NCBI GenBank assembly: GCA_964368305.1
Contig: CAYJAB010000002.1
Coordinates: 110,108-174,107, forward strand
Direction: 5' to 3'
Source of the DNA: CAYJAB01 sp964368305
GTDB lineage: Bacteria; Bacillota_I; Bacilli_A; Erysipelotrichales; Erysipelotrichaceae
DNA length: 64,000 nt
A model generated the notes under the pieces. It worked only from the letters and a program-made list of their open reading frames with translations, did not search any database and was not told where the DNA came from. Within the stretch, counting starts at the first letter, position 1; each line of letters opens with the position of its first letter. Of the stretch, positions 62,305-64,000 are shown piece after piece. A program made the translations under genes and the position numbers.

Positions 62305-63467
62305 TGAAGAGGATAATATTACTTGGTGCAACAGGATCAATTGGTACACAAACAATTGATGTTTGTTTAGCACATCCTTCAATGTTTGAAATTGTTGGGT
62401 TAAGTGTTGGGAAAAATATCAAGTTACTTAGAGATATTTTAAAAAACGTGAATGTGAAACACGTATGTGTAGCAAGTGAAGAAGATTATATGAATTTAAA
62501 AAGTGAATATTCTAATATAACTTTTCATTTTGGAAAAAAAGGACTTGAAGAAATTGTAACTTTACCTAATGCTAATTTAGTTGTAAATGCATTAGATGGA
62601 TTTGCAGGATTAACACCTACTTTAAAGGCAATTGAAGCTAAAAAAGATATTGCACTTGCAAATAAAGAGTCACTTGTGGTTGCTGGTGAATTTGTTTTGA
62701 AGGCATTAAAGGAGCATAATGTTACATTATTACCAATTGATAGTGAACATTCTGCTATTTTTCAATGTTTACAAGGGAATACAATTAAAGAGGTGAAAAG
62801 ATTAATCGTAACGGCATCTGGTGGAAGTTTTAGAGATAAGACACGTGATGAACTACTAAACGTTACTAAAAAAGAAGCGCTTAATCATCCAAATTGGTCT
62901 ATGGGAGAGAAAATTACGATTAATTCTGCAACGATGATGAATAAAGGATTAGAAGTTATAGAAGCACATTATTTATTTAATTTAGATTATGATAAAATAG
63001 ACGTTGTTTTACATAAAGAAAGTATTATTCATTCTATGGTTGAGTATTGTGATCATTCTATAATCGCACAATTGTCTACTGCAGATATGCGTATGCCAAT
63101 TCAATATGCACTGTCATATCCTTCACGTATTAATTTATTAAATTCAGATAGATTAGATTTATTAAAAGTAGGATCACTTCACTTTAGAGAAGTAGACTTT
63201 AATAGATATCCTCTTGTAAAACTTGCATATGAAGTGGGTAGAAAAAAGGGGAATATGCCTGTTGTAATGAATGGTGCAAATGAAGCGTGTTTAGATTTGT
63301 TTTTGAATGATAAAATACCATTTATTAGAATTGACGAGCTTGTAATTAAAGCTGTAGATGCAATTGAGTATAAAAAGGAAATTACATTAGAAGATGTTTA
63401 CTTATATGATCAATTAGCACGTAATTTTGTCTATGATTTGGTTGAAGGAGAAATGAAATGTCTATAA
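62304..63467 (+). CDS. dxr: 1-deoxy-D-xylulose 5-phosphate reductoisomerase
   Basis: Second enzyme of the MEP pathway, converting DXP to MEP with NADPH. The N-terminal GATGSIGTQTIDV (NADPH), ANKESLVVAGE, PIDSEHSAIFQCL (metal ligands Asp and Glu) and the MNKGLEVIEAHYLF motif are present. Length 387 aa. It overlaps rseP by 10 bases. Confidence 0.96.
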   Translation: MKRIILLGATGSIGTQTIDVCLAHPSMFEIVGLSVGKNIKLLRDILKNVNVKHVCVASEEDYMNLKSEYSNITFHFGKKGLEEIVTLPNANLVVNALDGFAGLTPTLKAIEAKKDIALANKESLVVAGEFVLKALKEHNVTLLPIDSEHSAIFQCLQGNTIKEVKRLIVTASGGSFRDKTRDELLNVTKKEALNHPNWSMGEKITINSATMMNKGLEVIEAHYLFNLDYDKIDVVLHKESIIHSMVEYCDHSIIAQLSTADMRMPIQYALSYPSRINLLNSDRLDLLKVGSLHFREVDFNRYPLVKLAYEVGRKKGNMPVVMNGANEACLDLFLNDKIPFIRIDELVIKAVDAIEYKKEITLEDVYLYDQLARNFVYDLVEGEMKCL

Positions 63468-64000
63468 TTTATTTTGTTATTATTTTAGGTGTTATCGTAC
63501 TTGTGCATGAATTAGGGCATTTGATTACTGCGAAAATGTTTGGTGTATATTGCAAAGAATTTGCGATCGGTATGGGACCTAGAATTTTCAGTAAAAAAGG
63601 AAAAGAAACAATATATTCAATTCGTGCTTTACCTTTAGGTGGATTTGTAAGTATGGCAGGTGAAGAAGGTATTGATACTGCTGACATTCCATTTTCCCGT
63701 ACTTTAAAAGGGATTGCACCTTATAAGAGAATGATTATAATGCTTGCTGGTATTATAATGAATATCATTTTAGCGATGATTTTGTTTATTGGTTTATTTA
63801 TGTATACTGGGAGTTATACAGAAGCACCTCCTGCAACAATTTATGATATTGTTGAAAACTCACCTGCACAAGAAGCTGGGTTTATGGCAAATGATGAAAT
63901 TGTTAAAGTTGAGTTTTCTGATGGAACAATTATTTATCCAGAGGATTTCTATGAAATACTTCAGTTTTCTTCTATGTATGCAACTGAGACAATTTATACA
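63458..64000 (+). CDS. rseP: RseP/RasP site-2 protease (3' truncated by window end)
   Basis: Intramembrane zinc metalloprotease that cleaves anti-sigma factors and signal peptide remnants. The frame from ATG 63458 reads 181 codons to the window edge. The zinc motif HELGH is in the first transmembrane helix (near residue 18), followed by KEFAIGMGPRIF and LPLGGFVSMAGE; a transmembrane helix near 90-110 leads into the start of a PDZ domain (VENSPAQEAGF). The second zinc-site motif lies beyond the window. Position after dxr matches B. subtilis. Confidence 0.93.
   Translation, partial: MSIIYFVIILGVIVLVHELGHLITAKMFGVYCKEFAIGMGPRIFSKKGKETIYSIRALPLGGFVSMAGEEGIDTADIPFSRTLKGIAPYKRMIIMLAGIIMNIILAMILFIGLFMYTGSYTEAPPATIYDIVENSPAQEAGFMANDEIVKVEFSDGTIIYPEDFYEILQFSSMYATETIYT

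Noticed and set aside
1..64000. CRISPR arrays, tRNA or rRNA genes, transposases
   Set aside because: No regularly spaced direct repeats, cloverleaf-like segments, rRNA sequence or transposase motifs were seen in any intergenic region.

Overview
The window reads as a low-GC Gram-positive (Firmicutes) chromosome segment. The sequence is strongly A+T rich, strong AGGAGG-type ribosome binding sites precede most genes, promoters are TTGACA/TATAAT-like with 17-base spacers, one tRNA synthetase gene has a T-box leader, and there are lipobox lipoproteins, EzrA, a CcpA-like regulator and PepV. From memory the gene order follows several Bacillus subtilis housekeeping clusters while lacking many Bacillus-specific genes, which fits the Erysipelotrichia or a neighbouring class. 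That placement is an inference. A run of 10 N at 20015-20024 shows the sequence is a draft scaffold.

Layout. 1-3.5 kb: the end of an unrecognised gene, ispH (minus), then cshB-nfo. 3.5-7.2 kb (minus): a three-gene MacB-type efflux operon and a metallophosphoesterase. 7.2-21.7 kb: pnp, pepV-trmB-lipoprotein-ytpR-motif protein-murC, a ytxG/ytxH-like pair with ccpA, T-box-tyrS, a lipoprotein, a MurJ-like flippase interrupted by the assembly gap, and a pseudouridine synthase. 21.7-31.8 kb: rpsD (minus) with a long leader, ezrA-iscS-thiI, an SAM hydrolase-like gene, ffh, then rpsP-khpA-rimM-trmD-rplS-lepB. 50.7-64 kb: rbgA-rnhB-dprA-topA-trmFO-xerC, then rpsB-tsf and pyrH-frr-uppS-cdsA-dxr-rseP, the last cut by the window end.

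Between lepB and rbgA, which are neighbours or near-neighbours in many Firmicutes, lies about 19 kb of accessory DNA (31.8-50.6 kb). It holds two large secreted beta-rich surface proteins, a multidomain protein with a Suppressor-of-fused (SUFU) domain, a PspC protein, a glutathione peroxidase, and a peptide-transport operon ending in a signal-less gamma-glutamyltransferase. Pieces of the peroxidase gene, the second surface protein gene and an intergenic spacer recur as near-identical or decayed copies at 40.0-41.25 kb and 49.6-50.3 kb, flanking the transport operon. This is the most dynamic part of the window.

How the genes fit together: the conserved parts cover translation (rpsB, tsf, frr, rpsP, rplS, rpsD, trmD, rimM, rbgA), RNA decay (pnp, cshB), envelope synthesis (murC, murJ-like, uppS, cdsA, ispH/dxr), secretion (ffh, lepB, rseP) and genome maintenance (nfo, topA, dprA, xerC, rnhB). 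The accessory part looks devoted to the cell surface and to import and use of gamma-glutamyl peptides, possibly glutathione. I saw no tRNA, rRNA, CRISPR array, transposase or prophage genes.
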